Part shown: in pieces, positions 1-8,566 of the stretch | Layout of the letters: the number at the start of each line of letters is the position of its first letter | How positions within the stretch are numbered: position 1 is the stretch's first letter | NCBI GenBank assembly: GCA_036495095.1 | Contig: DASXNK010000080.1 | Location: forward strand, 1 to 32,458 | Direction of reading: 5' to 3' | From: Candidatus Dormiibacterota bacterium | Lineage (GTDB): Bacteria > Chloroflexota > Dormibacteria > Aeolococcales > Aeolococcaceae | DNA length: 32,458 nt | Translations under genes and position numbers: made by a program | The notes under the pieces: generated by a model | The model's database searches: none | The model's input: only the letters and a program-made list of their open reading frames with translations | What the model was told of the DNA's origin: nothing

Positions 1-1986
1 ACGAGGCTGCTGCGTGCCCTGCTGGCAATGGCGATCGCGTGCACGGCCGCGCTGTGGGCGGTGCCGGTGTTCGCCGCCACGGTGTCCGCCACATCACACC
101 AGGTCGTCGCAGGCGGAACCCTGGACGTCAGCGCCATCGGAGGCCTGGATTCCCCCAGCCCGTTCACGGTTTCCGTCGCGCTGTGGATCGGCGCCGGCAC
201 CCCGGTGCAGTTGACGCCGGAGCTCACCCACGATCCCTCCGGAAACGCCACCGGCGTGGTCACTGTGCCCCCGTCGACGCCGCCTGGCAGCTACACCCTC
301 GCGGTCTGCAACAACCCCGCGCCGTGCCTCCAGATCAACCAGCCCGGAAACCAACCCCCTGCGGGGACCGACAGCCAGGCGGTCGACGTCACCGCCGCTC
401 CCACCCCCACGCCGACGCCGGTCCCCACGCCCACGGCCACCCCGACACCCGCCACCACGCCCACGCCCCACCCCACCCCGAAGCCCACCGCCGCCCACAC
501 CGCGACCCCGGCGCCGACCCCGACCGCCACGCCCACGCCCGCGCCGACCCCGACCGCCACCCCCGAGCCCACCGCGCTGCCGCTGGCCTCCGTGGCCACT
601 CCTCCGCCGGCGGCGCCGCCGCCCTCCTCCAGGCCACCGGCGGGACCGCTCGCCTACGACGTCGCCGCCCACGCCCCCGCGATCGTCAACCTCCAGGTCA
701 CCGCCTTCGCCCTGCTCAGCATCGTCGGCGGCGGCGGCCTCGCCGGCGCCGGGATGGCGCTGCGTCCGGCCGCGGCCGGCGGCGGCCGCAGGTCGGGATC
801 GATCGCCTCGGGCAAGGTCAAGCACGCCAAGTACGCGGGCGACCGGACCGCCCCCGGCGACCAGTCGCTCACCTGGCGCTGGCCGGGGACCGCGCTGCTC
901 GACGGCCTCAGCCTCGCCCTCCCCGCCCGGGTCGCCCCCCGGTCACCGCTGCTGGCCCGCCTCCTCGTCGACGGCGCGCACCTGCGGGCGATGCTCGGTT
1001 CGCTCTCCCTGCTCGCCCCCGCGCTCGGGGTCGTGCTCGGCGCCCTCGCGCTCCACGACACCGGCGGCCACGCCCTGCCCCCGCAGCTTCCGCTGCTGGC
1101 CGCGATCTGCGCCCTCAGCGTCGTCGACGCGATGGCGGGCATCGCCGCCGCCCTCGTGTTCGGGGCCGGCGTCGTCCTCAGCGGCGGCCTCGCCACCGCC
1201 GACGACCTCCGGGTCCTGCTCGGGCTCGGCGGCCTCTGGTTCGCCGCCCCGCTGATCGCCAGCGCCGCCCGCCCGCTGCGCCGCCCTCCCGGCGAGACCG
1301 GGGCCGAGCGCTGGGACCGGCTCGCCGACCTCGTCATCGCCTCCCTGGTCGGCGCCTGGGCGGTGCAGAAGCTGGCCTCGGCCCTCCCCGGGCTGGCCGG
1401 CCACGCCCTCCCGGTCTCCTCCCAGACCGGGGCCCTCGCCCTGGTGGTGCTCGCCGCCCTCACCGGCCGGTTCCTGGCCGAGAGCCTGGTGACCCGGCTC
1501 TATCCGCAGCGGCTCGCCCAGGTGCTGCCGGCGAAGGTGCCGTTCGCCAGCCCGCTGCAGCGGCTGGGCGCCACCGCGGTGCGCACCGGCCTGTTCCTGC
1601 TCGTCGCCATCCCCTTCATCGGGTCGCGGTGGCAGCTCTACGTGGGCGCGGTGCTCTTCGTGGTGCCGCAGGTGCTGAGCATCTTCGAGAGCCGGTTCCC
1701 GAACTGGCCGGGCGTCTACGCGGTGATCCCCCGCGGCATCCTCAAGACGGTGCTGATGCTCTTCTTCGGCAAGGCGTTCGGCACCCTGGTCACCAGCCAT
1801 CTCCACGACCCGCGCCAGCTCATCGCCGACTGCTTCGTGCTGCTCGCCCTCCCCGGCCTGGTGCTCTCGCTGCTCGACCTGGTCGCCCGCGACGGCACCA
1901 GGCGCGAGCTGACCTGGCTCCACCGCATCGGCGGCACCGCCGTCCTGCTCGTGGGCGTGCTCTTCGTCCTCGGGTACGTCGGCTAG
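1..1986 (+). CDS. Secreted-domain plus polytopic membrane protein, 5' end outside window
   Basis: The frame is open from base 1, and the codons before the first ATG (28) read TRLLRALLA, which is the basic start of a signal peptide. The true start is therefore probably just left of the window. The order is: signal peptide (to about residue 33), a beta-rich extracellular domain with a Cys pair (about 35-135), a Pro/Thr linker (about 137-195), then about 9-11 hydrophobic segments to the C-terminus. The linker DNA carries repeats. No enzymatic motif is visible. The architecture suggests a surface domain on a stalk tethered to a multi-span membrane module. Function is unknown. It is convergent with tetR, with 3 bp between the genes. 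Confidence 0.8.
   Translation, partial: TRLLRALLAMAIACTAALWAVPVFAATVSATSHQVVAGGTLDVSAIGGLDSPSPFTVSVALWIGAGTPVQLTPELTHDPSGNATGVVTVPPSTPPGSYTLAVCNNPAPCLQINQPGNQPPAGTDSQAVDVTAAPTPTPTPVPTPTATPTPATTPTPHPTPKPTAAHTATPAPTPTATPTPAPTPTATPEPTALPLASVATPPPAAPPPSSRPPAGPLAYDVAAHAPAIVNLQVTAFALLSIVGGGGLAGAGMALRPAAAGGGRRSGSIASGKVKHAKYAGDRTAPGDQSLTWRWPGTALLDGLSLALPARVAPRSPLLARLLVDGAHLRAMLGSLSLLAPALGVVLGALALHDTGGHALPPQLPLLAAICALSVVDAMAGIAAALVFGAGVVLSGGLATADDLRVLLGLGGLWFAAPLIASAARPLRRPPGETGAERWDRLADLVIASLVGAWAVQKLASALPGLAGHALPVSSQTGALALVVLAALTGRFLAESLVTRLYPQRLAQVLPAKVPFASPLQRLGATAVRTGLFLLVAIPFIGSRWQLYVGAVLFVVPQVLSIFESRFPNWPGVYAVIPRGILKTVLMLFFGKAFGTLVTSHLHDPRQLIADCFVLLALPGLVLSLLDLVARDGTRRELTWLHRIGGTAVLLVGVLFVLGYVG
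403..585 (+). repeat. Pro-Thr codon repeats of the surface linker
   Basis: The stretch alternates CCC/ACC/ACG codons and encodes PT/PTPTA repeats. A perfect 20-bp direct repeat, GCGCCGACCCCGACCGCCAC, lies at 511-530 and 541-560. Such repeats can change length by slippage in units of codons. Confidence 0.7.
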
Positions 1987-1989
1987 GGA

Positions 1990-2556
1990 TCACCGGCCCG
2001 CGGTCACCGCCTTCAGCTCGTCCATCGAGTCTCGGACCAGCTGGGGCAGGTCTCGCCGGCCGGTCTCGTCGATCCAGCGTTCGAACGCGATCCGGAAGAC
2101 GGCGATCCCGGCCTCGGCGGCCAGGCTCGCGGCCGGCTCGCCGGCGCCGCGCCGGCGGAGCGCGCCGGCGAGCGCCGCGGCCAGCGATGCGAGCTTGATC
2201 AGCTCACGCTCTCGCAGCTCGGCGTTGGCGGCGATGACCGCGTGGCGCTGCCGGGCGTGGTCCCGGCGCTCCTGGAGCACCGCTCCGGCAGCCTCCAGGG
2301 CGGCGGCGACGGCGTCGATCGGCGTCGCGGAGTCGGGCGCGCCGGCGACCGTGGTCACCAGGAACTCCTGCAGCTGGCCCGCGCCCCAGAACAGGACCTC
2401 ACGCTTGTCGGCGAAGTACCGGAAGAAGGTTCGCTCCGTGAGCCCCGCCCGCCTGGCGATCTCCGCCACCGTGGTCTGCTCGAAGCCGCGCTCGCCGTAG
2501 AGGGCGAGGGCTGCCTGCTCCAGCCGGCCACGCGCGTCCGGTTCCCATCGACCCAC
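1990..2556 (-). CDS. TetR/AcrR family transcriptional repressor
   Basis: A 188-residue one-component regulator. Residues 8-56 form a TetR DNA-binding domain; the HTH runs from T28 (TTVAEIARRAGLTERTFFRYF) to about 50. The C-terminal helical part should bind an unknown ligand and dimerise. I chose the GTG at 2556-2554 because a -10-like TACCAT (2568-2563) lies 6 nt upstream, which fits a leaderless transcript; an in-frame ATG at 2589 would place the start upstream of that box. The gene is divergent from the reductase at 2678, and two operator-like repeats lie between them. It probably represses itself and that neighbour (inference). Confidence 0.9.
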   Translation of the reverse strand: MGRWEPDARGRLEQAALALYGERGFEQTTVAEIARRAGLTERTFFRYFADKREVLFWGAGQLQEFLVTTVAGAPDSATPIDAVAAALEAAGAVLQERRDHARQRHAVIAANAELRERELIKLASLAAALAGALRRRGAGEPAASLAAEAGIAVFRIAFERWIDETGRRDLPQLVRDSMDELKAVTAGR

Positions 2557-2571
2557 GCCCCGATGGTAGTT

Positions 2572-2623
2572 GATGGCAGCGGCTGACATCGGTGGTATGC
2601 TGCGATGGCAGCAACTGACATCG
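2572..2623. promoter_or_regulatory. Twin operator between tetR and the reductase gene
   Basis: Two 20-bp copies, GATGGCAGCGGCTGACATCG (2572-2591) and GATGGCAGCAACTGACATCG (2604-2623), match at 18 of 20 positions and are 32 bp apart, about three helical turns. Each is an imperfect dyad (GATGGCAGC against GCTGACATC). The TATGCT -10 candidate for the reductase (2596-2601) sits between the copies. The first copy covers the spacer/-35 region of the tetR promoter. Confidence 0.7.
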
Positions 2624-2677
2624 ATCGATCCGCCAGGCCGCGTGCCGCGCGGACATCGACCGCCTGGAGGTTCTCTC

Positions 2678-3613
2678 ATGCGCGTGTTCGTGACCGGCGC
2701 GTCCGGCTGGATCGGCTCCGCCGTCGTGCCCGAGCTGATCGCCGCCGGCCATCAGGTCACCGGGCTGGCCCGCTCGGATGCCTCGGCCGCGGCTCTCATC
2801 GCGGCGGGGGCCGACGTGCAGCGCGGCACCCTCGACGACCTCGACGGCCTGCGCGGCGCAGCCGCGGCGTCGGATGGCGTCATCCACCTCGCGTTCAAGC
2901 ACGACATCGCCTTCTCCGGGGACTTCCAGGGCGCCGCCGACGCGGATCGCCACGCCGTCGAGACCTTCGGCGAGGCGCTCGAGGGCTCCGATCGACCGTT
3001 GCTCATCGCCTCCGGGACGCTCGGGCTCGCACCGGGGCGGGCGGCGACCGAACGGGACGGGCGTGATCCCGGCGCGGAGGCAGCTCGGTTCGGCGGTGCG
3101 GAGACCCGGATGGCCACCGCGCAGATGACGCTCTCCCTCGCCTCCCGCGGGGTCCGCGCCTCGGTCGTGCGACTCCCGCCGACGGTGCACGGCGAGGGGG
3201 ATCACGGCTTCATGGCGAGGCTGGTCGGCATCGCCCGCGACCGGGGCGTCTCCGGCCACATCGGCGACGGGTCCAACCGCTGGCCCGCCGTGCACCGGTT
3301 CGATGCCGCGCACCTCTTCCGGCTGGCGCTGGAGCGGACTCCGGCGGGATCGGTGCTGCACGCGGTCGCCGACGAGGGCGTGCCGATCCGCGCCATCGCC
3401 GAGGTCATCGGACGGCATCTGGACCTGCCCGTGGTCGCCGTCTCTCCCGACGACGCCGGCGAGCACTTCGGCTGGCTGGCCGGCGTCCTCGCGGTCGACA
3501 GCCCGGCTTCGAGCACGCTGACCCGCGACCTGCTGGGGTGGCACCCGGCCCACCCCGGGCTCGTCGACGACCTCGACAAGGGCCACTACTTCCGCCCCCG
3601 GCAGGAGGGGTAG
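2678..3613 (+). CDS. NAD(P)-binding atypical SDR-family reductase/epimerase-like protein
   Basis: A 311-residue Rossmann protein. TGASGWIG (residues 6-13) is the TGxxGxxG dinucleotide loop of extended and atypical SDRs. The usual YxxxK pair is not visible around residues 120-150, where the sequence reads RFGGAETRMA; this is common in atypical SDRs of this type, so the reaction cannot be named. The ATG at 2678 has GGAGG at 2666-2670. The C-terminal third (VHRFDAAHLFRLALE and following) matches the substrate-side region of the family. It is controlled from the divergent tetR intergenic region and is a likely target of that repressor. Confidence 0.85.
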   Translation: MRVFVTGASGWIGSAVVPELIAAGHQVTGLARSDASAAALIAAGADVQRGTLDDLDGLRGAAAASDGVIHLAFKHDIAFSGDFQGAADADRHAVETFGEALEGSDRPLLIASGTLGLAPGRAATERDGRDPGAEAARFGGAETRMATAQMTLSLASRGVRASVVRLPPTVHGEGDHGFMARLVGIARDRGVSGHIGDGSNRWPAVHRFDAAHLFRLALERTPAGSVLHAVADEGVPIRAIAEVIGRHLDLPVVAVSPDDAGEHFGWLAGVLAVDSPASSTLTRDLLGWHPAHPGLVDDLDKGHYFRPRQEG

Positions 3614-3725
3614 GAGGCAATCCCCCAGGTCGAAGAGATCGGACATGCACGCCACCCTCACCCACCGCGATGATGCTCCCGGGGGCGGACGGTCGACATC
3701 CCTGCCACAACCAGGAGGCCCGGTC

Positions 3726-4619
3726 ATGCACCTGCCCCGCAGGCTCCTCGCGATCGCGGCGGCCGCCGCCTGCCTCGGCGCCGGGATCACCCCGGTGGCG
3801 GCCACGGTGAGCGCCCCGCCGCCGCAGCCGGGGGCGGGCTCACCCCCCGGCGCCAACGACTGGAGCTGCCGGCCCGGCCCCGCCCATCCCCGGCCGGTGG
3901 TCCTGGTCCACGGGCTCACCTCGAACATGGGCGAGAACTGGAGCTACATGTCGCCGCTGCTCGCCGCCCAGGGCTACTGCGTCTTCGCCCTCACCTACGG
4001 GGTCGATCCGCGGCTCCCCGTCCCCCCCTTCGACCAGCGGGGCGGGATGGTGCCGATGGAGCGGAGCGCGCAGGAGCTGGCCACCTTCGTCGACCGGGTC
4101 CTCGGCAGCACCGGGAGCGCGCGGGTGGACATCGTCGGCCACTCCGAGGGCAGCCTGATGCCCGACTGGTACGTGCGCTTCCTCGGCGGGGCGGCGCGGG
4201 TGGCGCACTACGTCGGCATCACCCCGCTGTGGCACGGCACCAACCTGCTCGGGCTGGCGACCCTCGACGGGCTGGGACGGTCGCTCGGCCTCTCCGGGGT
4301 GTCGGGGGCGGCGGTCGGCCTGCTCTGCGGCTCGTGCCCGGAGTTCCTCACCGGCTCCGACTTCCTGGCGAGGCTGAGCGCGGCCGGCGGCCCCACCGCT
4401 CCCGGGGTCACCTACACCAACCTCATGACCAGCCACGACGAGGCGGTGGTGCCCTACACCAGCGGCGTGCTCGACACCCCGGGGGTCACCAACATCGTGG
4501 TCCAGGACCAGTGCCCGAACGACCCGTCCGACCACGGCGCCATGGCCTTCGACCCGGTGGTCGCCCGCGACGTGCTCAACGCCCTCGACCTCGCCCATGC
4601 CCGTCCGGTGAGCTGCTGA
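3726..4619 (+). CDS. Secreted alpha/beta-hydrolase lipase/esterase
   Basis: A 297-residue extracytoplasmic hydrolase. It starts with a signal peptide (RR at 5-6, hydrophobic 7-26). The oxyanion strand is VVLVHG (58-63), the nucleophile elbow is GHSEG (Ser140), and the likely acid and base are D238 (SHDEAVVP) and H270 (SDHG). Several Cys residues (48, 85, the CGSC pair, and one near 263) suggest disulfides. The layout matches bacterial family-I / Lipase_2 triacylglycerol lipases. The ATG at 3726 has AGGAGG at 3713-3718; an upstream in-frame ATG at 3645 would bury the signal peptide. The next gene starts 5 nt after its stop. Confidence 0.88.
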   Translation: MHLPRRLLAIAAAAACLGAGITPVAATVSAPPPQPGAGSPPGANDWSCRPGPAHPRPVVLVHGLTSNMGENWSYMSPLLAAQGYCVFALTYGVDPRLPVPPFDQRGGMVPMERSAQELATFVDRVLGSTGSARVDIVGHSEGSLMPDWYVRFLGGAARVAHYVGITPLWHGTNLLGLATLDGLGRSLGLSGVSGAAVGLLCGSCPEFLTGSDFLARLSAAGGPTAPGVTYTNLMTSHDEAVVPYTSGVLDTPGVTNIVVQDQCPNDPSDHGAMAFDPVVARDVLNALDLAHARPVSC

Positions 4620-4624
4620 CCGCG

Positions 4625-4996
4625 ATGCAGCCGTGCCTCTTCCAGGCCGCGGTCGAGTCCGGCGACCCCGGGGCGGTGCGCGACAGCCTCAGCGCCGACA
4701 CCGTGTTCAGCAGCCCGGCGGTCTTCTCCCCGTACCGCGGCCGCGACGCCGTCGCCACCGTGCTGGCCGCGGCCATCGACGTGTTCCAGGACTTCCGCTA
4801 CACCGCCCAGATCGGCGAGGGCGACCACCGGGTGCTGGTGTTCGAGGCCCGCGTCGGCGACCGGAAGCTGCAGGGGGTCGACATCCTCCGGCTCGACCAC
4901 GAGGGGCTGGTCGCCGAGCTGACGGTGATGCTCCGGCCCCTGTCCGGGCTCGCCGCGATGGCCGACGCGATGCGCCAGCGGCTGGCGGCGGGGTAG
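4625..4996 (+). CDS. NTF2-like / SnoaL-like small protein
   Basis: A 123-residue protein with the cone-fold pattern: N-terminal helices (FQAAVESGDPGAVRDSL), then SPYRGRDAVATVL, then strands ending in GVDILRLDHEGLVAELTVMLRP. This matches the nuclear transport factor 2 / SnoaL superfamily, whose members bind or isomerise small hydrophobic molecules. No catalytic residue can be assigned. It follows the lipase with a 5-nt gap and no separate promoter, so it is probably co-translated with it. Its role in that operon is unknown. Confidence 0.75.
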   Translation: MQPCLFQAAVESGDPGAVRDSLSADTVFSSPAVFSPYRGRDAVATVLAAAIDVFQDFRYTAQIGEGDHRVLVFEARVGDRKLQGVDILRLDHEGLVAELTVMLRPLSGLAAMADAMRQRLAAG

Positions 4997-5039
4997 CCCT
5001 CAGGCGCAGGAGCGAGCGGCGACGTCAGACTCCGTGCCC

Positions 5040-5786
5040 ATGGAGATCTCGGAGCACATCGCCGTCCTCCGCCGCGATGGCGACCTCCTCGCCGTCGCGG
5101 CGGCCGCCGCCGGGCCCGACGCCCCGGTGCCGACCTGTCCCGAGTGGCGGGTGCGCGACCTGGTGCGCCACGCCGGCGGGGTGCACCGCTGGGCGGCGGC
5201 GCACGTCGCCGAGGGCCGGGCCCGGCGCATCGCCGACCTCGACGCGGTGGTCGCCGCCTGGCCGGGCGACGCCGAGCTGGTCGAGTGGTTCGGCGAGGGC
5301 TGTGCCCGGCTCGCCACCGCCCTCGAGCAGGCCCCGCCGGACCTCGCCTGCTACAGCTTCCTTCCCGCGCCCTCGCCGCTGGCCTTCTGGGCGCGGCGCC
5401 AGGCCCACGAGACCGCCATCCACCGGGTCGACGCCGAGAGCGCGGTGGGGCGGGTCACGCCGTTCGATCCGGAGGTCGCCGCCGACGGCATCGACGAGCT
5501 GGTGATGGGGTTCGTCAGCCGTCCCGGCGGCCGGCTGCGCTCGGAGCAGCCGCGCACGCTGGCGATCGTCCCGACCGACTCCGACTCCCGCTGGCGGGTG
5601 CTGATCGGGCCGGATGGAACCCGTGGCGTCCGCGAGGCCGGCGAGGCCGGCTGCATCCTCCGCGGCGCCGCCTCGGACCTCCACCTCCTGCTCTGGAACC
5701 GGCGTGACGCCGGCGCCATCGAGGTGCTCGGCGACGCCGGGCTGCTGGAGAGCTGGCGGAGCTCGGTGCAGATCCGCTGGCGCTGA
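5040..5786 (+). CDS. Maleylpyruvate isomerase-family (mycothiol-dependent type) DinB-fold protein
   Basis: A 248-residue protein. The N-terminal four-helix region has the family look (TCPEWRVRDLVRHAGGVHRW) and histidines that could form the metal triad: RHAGGVH near residue 45 and HETAIH near 125. The C-terminal part (about 165-248) resembles the MDMPI C-terminal domain. Characterised members use mycothiol as cofactor; many others are of unknown function. The start is ATG 5040, with a GTG two codons upstream as an alternative. It is convergent with the histidine kinase, with no base between them. The CysS/MshC-like ligase at 15475 would be relevant if this organism makes mycothiol. Confidence 0.82.
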   Translation: MEISEHIAVLRRDGDLLAVAAAAAGPDAPVPTCPEWRVRDLVRHAGGVHRWAAAHVAEGRARRIADLDAVVAAWPGDAELVEWFGEGCARLATALEQAPPDLACYSFLPAPSPLAFWARRQAHETAIHRVDAESAVGRVTPFDPEVAADGIDELVMGFVSRPGGRLRSEQPRTLAIVPTDSDSRWRVLIGPDGTRGVREAGEAGCILRGAASDLHLLLWNRRDAGAIEVLGDAGLLESWRSSVQIRWR

Positions 5787-6904
5787 TCAGGGCAGGAACA
5801 GGGTGACGGTGGTGCCCTCGCCGGGCACGCTGGCGACGTCGACGCTGCCGCCGTGCGCCTCGACGACGTCCCGGACGATGGCCAGGCCCAGCCCCGAGCC
5901 GGGCGATCCGTCGCCCTTCACGAAGCGCTCGAGCACGTGGGGGAGCAGCTCTGCGGGGATGCCCTCGCCGTCGTCGACGACGCTCAGCTCGACCCCGGGC
6001 GGCGCGGCCGCGGGCCGTGCCACCACCCGCACCGACCCGCCCGGCGAGCTGTGGCGGAGCGCGTTGCCGACCAGGTTGGACAGAACTCCGCGGAGCCGCG
6101 CCGGGTCGGCCTCCAGCGCCGCCGGCGCGCCGCTGAGGTCGGCGCTCAGGGTGACCCCGGCGGTGGCGGCGGCGGCACGCTGCGCCTCGAGGGTGTCGTG
6201 GACGAGCACGGCGAGATCCACGGGCTCGCGCCGCAACCGCAGCGCGCCCGCCTCGGCGAGGCCCAGGGTGGTGAGGTCGTCGACCAGCACCTCGAGGCTG
6301 CGCACCGCGTCGAGGATCGGGATCATCCGCTCGGGACCGGGCGTGTAGACGCCGTCGGTGACCGCCTCGGCCTGGCCGCGGATGATCGAGAGCGGGGTGC
6401 GCAGCTCATGGGCGACCTCGGCGACCACCGACCGGCGCCGCGCCTCGGTGGCCTCCAGGCGGCCGCTCATCGAGTTGAAGGCACGCGCCAGGCTGCGCAG
6501 CCCGGCGGGTCCGCGCACCGGGACGCGCACGCTGAGGTCGCCCGCCTCGATGCGGCCGGCCGCGTCCACCAGCCGCTCGGCGGGAGCGGCGAGGCGCCGC
6601 CCGGCGGCGACCGCGGCCACCAGCGCCAGCGCTCCGAGGAGCAGCCCGGCGACCGACACCAGCCGGGCGAAGGTGCCGGTGGCCACGATCCCCAGCGCGC
6701 TCGCCAGCAGCCACACCGCGCCGGCGCCGGCGATGCCGAGCAGGGCGAGCACCAGGGTGATGGCGCAGCCGGCACGGCGCAGCATCCGGTGGGCACCGGG
6801 ACCCTTCCAGCCGGCGCCTCCGTGCGGCGGCCAGGGCTCGCCCTCGGGCCACCAGGGCGGACGGCGGCGCCCGTCCCACCTCCAGGGACCGTGGCCGCCG
6901 GGCA

Positions 6905-6905
<1 letters not shown>
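5787..6905 (-). CDS. Sensor histidine kinase
   Basis: A 372-residue membrane kinase. An unusual Trp/Pro/His/Gly-rich cytoplasmic N-terminus (1-40) precedes TM1 (about 48-68) and TM2 (about 82-101), which are joined by a loop of only about a dozen residues. Then come HAMP (about 103-155), the H box AHELRTP (His166), the N box NLVGNALRHS, G1 DDGEGIP and G2 GSGLGLAIV. All catalytic boxes are intact. The tiny external loop suggests sensing within or at the membrane. The ATG overlaps the response regulator stop (TGATG), so the two are translationally coupled. It phosphorylates that regulator. Confidence 0.95.
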
Positions 6906-7591
<686 letters not shown>

Positions 7592-7631
7592 GGCGGAGAT
7601 CGTAGACGGGTGCACGGCGCTGTCCCGGCGG

Positions 7632-7871
7632 TCACGCCGACACCGTCTCCTCGGTGCGCGGCGCCGCCACCTCAGCGCCGCCGCGACAGCCGTGCCAGGG
7701 GCCGTGGTGGTGATGACCTCCCCAGCCGAAGCCGAGCAGCCGCGGCAGCCAGAGGCCGCCGAGGAAGGTGATGACCACGAATCCGGGTCGCTGGGTGGTG
7801 ATCCCCACCGCCGCGGCGCCGGCGATCGTCGCCAGCGCCCATCCGATCGCCAGGGGTGATCTGCGTTGCAT
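7632..7871 (-). CDS. Small two-TM membrane protein with His/Trp-rich tail
   Basis: A 79-residue protein. Two hydrophobic segments (about 7-24 and 29-46) are followed by GWGGHHHHGPWHGC and an acidic end. The ATG at 7871 has AGGAG on the minus strand about 8 nt upstream. The His cluster and Cys could bind metal, but no family is recognised. It lies 40 bp upstream of the response regulator gene in the same direction. Its HGPW motif recurs in the kinase N-terminus (GGHGPWRW), which hints at a shared ligand or partner. Confidence 0.75.
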   Translation of the reverse strand: MQRRSPLAIGWALATIAGAAAVGITTQRPGFVVITFLGGLWLPRLLGFGWGGHHHHGPWHGCRGGAEVAAPRTEETVSA

Positions 7872-7920
7872 CTCGGTTCTCCTCGAGCCGGCTGATTCCG
7901 GCATCTCCAGGCTCGGGCCG

Positions 7921-7998
7921 GGATGTGCAGAGGATGTGAACGCGATGCGGAGGTCTGCGGCAGCGCTGCGAGGACACGTTCTCCCAGGAATCTCCCAG
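7921..7998. promoter_or_regulatory. 11-bp-phased direct repeats, probable response-regulator sites
   Basis: GGATGTG at 7921 and 7932, with a weaker CGATGCG at 7943, form three repeats at exactly 11-bp spacing. Separately, TCTCCCAG occurs at 7980-7987 and 7991-7998, again 11 bp apart. OmpR/PhoB regulators bind tandem direct repeats with this phase. A -10-like GATGGT (8010-8015) lies 11 bp after the second pair and could serve the gene at 8085. Confidence 0.6.
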
Positions 7999-8084
7999 CC
8001 GATTGCCGGGATGGTCTGAGCGACGGCCCGCAGAGTGAGGTCATGGCCGGGACGCGCCCGGCGAGAACACCAGGAGACACCTGC

Positions 8085-8429
8085 ATGGACGACCTCGAGT
8101 ACACCCCGCCGGCGCAGCCCGCCCGCCCCACCCTCTTCGGCCTCGGCCGTCGCGGCGCCGCGGCGGTGACCGCCATCGGCCTCATGACCGGCGGCGTGCT
8201 CGGCGGCTACGTGGTCTCGCACGCGGCCACCGCGAGCACCAGCACCGCCACCCCCGCGCCGAGCGGCAGCTCGTCGAGTGGCACCGCGCCGAGCGGCACC
8301 GCGCCGAGCGGCACCTTCCACTCCAACGAGGATCCCACCCACGAGGCCGGCGAGAGCGCGGCGCGTGAGGCCCAGGAGAACTCGGGCCAGATGCCCGCGC
8401 CGCCCGCGAACGGCGCCCCCGGCGGCTGA
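8085..8429 (+). CDS. Small membrane-anchored protein with Ser/Thr/Ala-rich exterior
   Basis: A 114-residue protein with a short cytoplasmic N-terminus, one TM (about 24-46), a Ser/Thr/Ala/Pro-rich stretch and an acidic helix (SNEDPTHEAGESAAREAQE). I recall similar SNEDPxHE-type tails in small actinobacterial proteins, but cannot name a family. The ATG at 8085 has AGGAG at 8072-8076. A 15-bp unit encoding GTAPS is tandemly repeated at 8280-8315. The gene is divergent from the His-rich protein and close to the two-component genes, so it is a likely member of that regulon. Confidence 0.75.
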   Translation: MDDLEYTPPAQPARPTLFGLGRRGAAAVTAIGLMTGGVLGGYVVSHAATASTSTATPAPSGSSSSGTAPSGTAPSGTFHSNEDPTHEAGESAAREAQENSGQMPAPPANGAPGG

Positions 8430-8466
8430 CCCGCCACCCCGACCCAGCCCCTTTCCGCAGCGCGGG

Positions 8467-8495
8467 GCGGGGGCCGGCACCGCGCCGGCCCCCGC
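8467..8495 (+). terminator. Strong GC hairpin after the small anchored protein
   Basis: A perfect 12-bp stem (GCGGGGGCCGGC with GCCGGCCCCCGC) closes a 5-nt loop. No U-tract follows, which is common in very GC-rich genomes. It lies between the stop at 8429 and the parB promoter. Confidence 0.65.
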
Positions 8496-8519
8496 TCTCG
8501 TGCCCCGCCAGGTCTGGCC

Positions 8520-8557
8520 CGAAAGTGTGAAGCGCGGCTCGCCGGCGGACCTATGGT
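8520..8557 (+). promoter_or_regulatory. parB promoter region with 16-bp shared element
   Basis: CGAAAGTGTGAAGCGC (8520-8535) is repeated exactly at 10665-10680, and similarity continues for a few bases (CTCG). A -10-like TATGGT (8552-8557) lies 9 nt before the ATG at 8567, which has no Shine-Dalgarno. Confidence 0.5.
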
Positions 8558-8566
8558 GCGACACCA

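Noticed and set aside
403-585. CRISPR-like or minisatellite array
   Set aside because: Repeats are coding Pro/Thr triplets without unique spacers.
39-2198. Long plus-strand frame overlapping the first gene
   Set aside because: Arg/Pro/His-rich translation with no hydrophobic pattern; a shadow of the true membrane-protein frame in GC-rich DNA.
8520-8535. 16-bp element as a parS site
   Set aside because: Its complement has a TTCAC half similar to the canonical parS half-site, but the other half does not match and there is no full palindrome.
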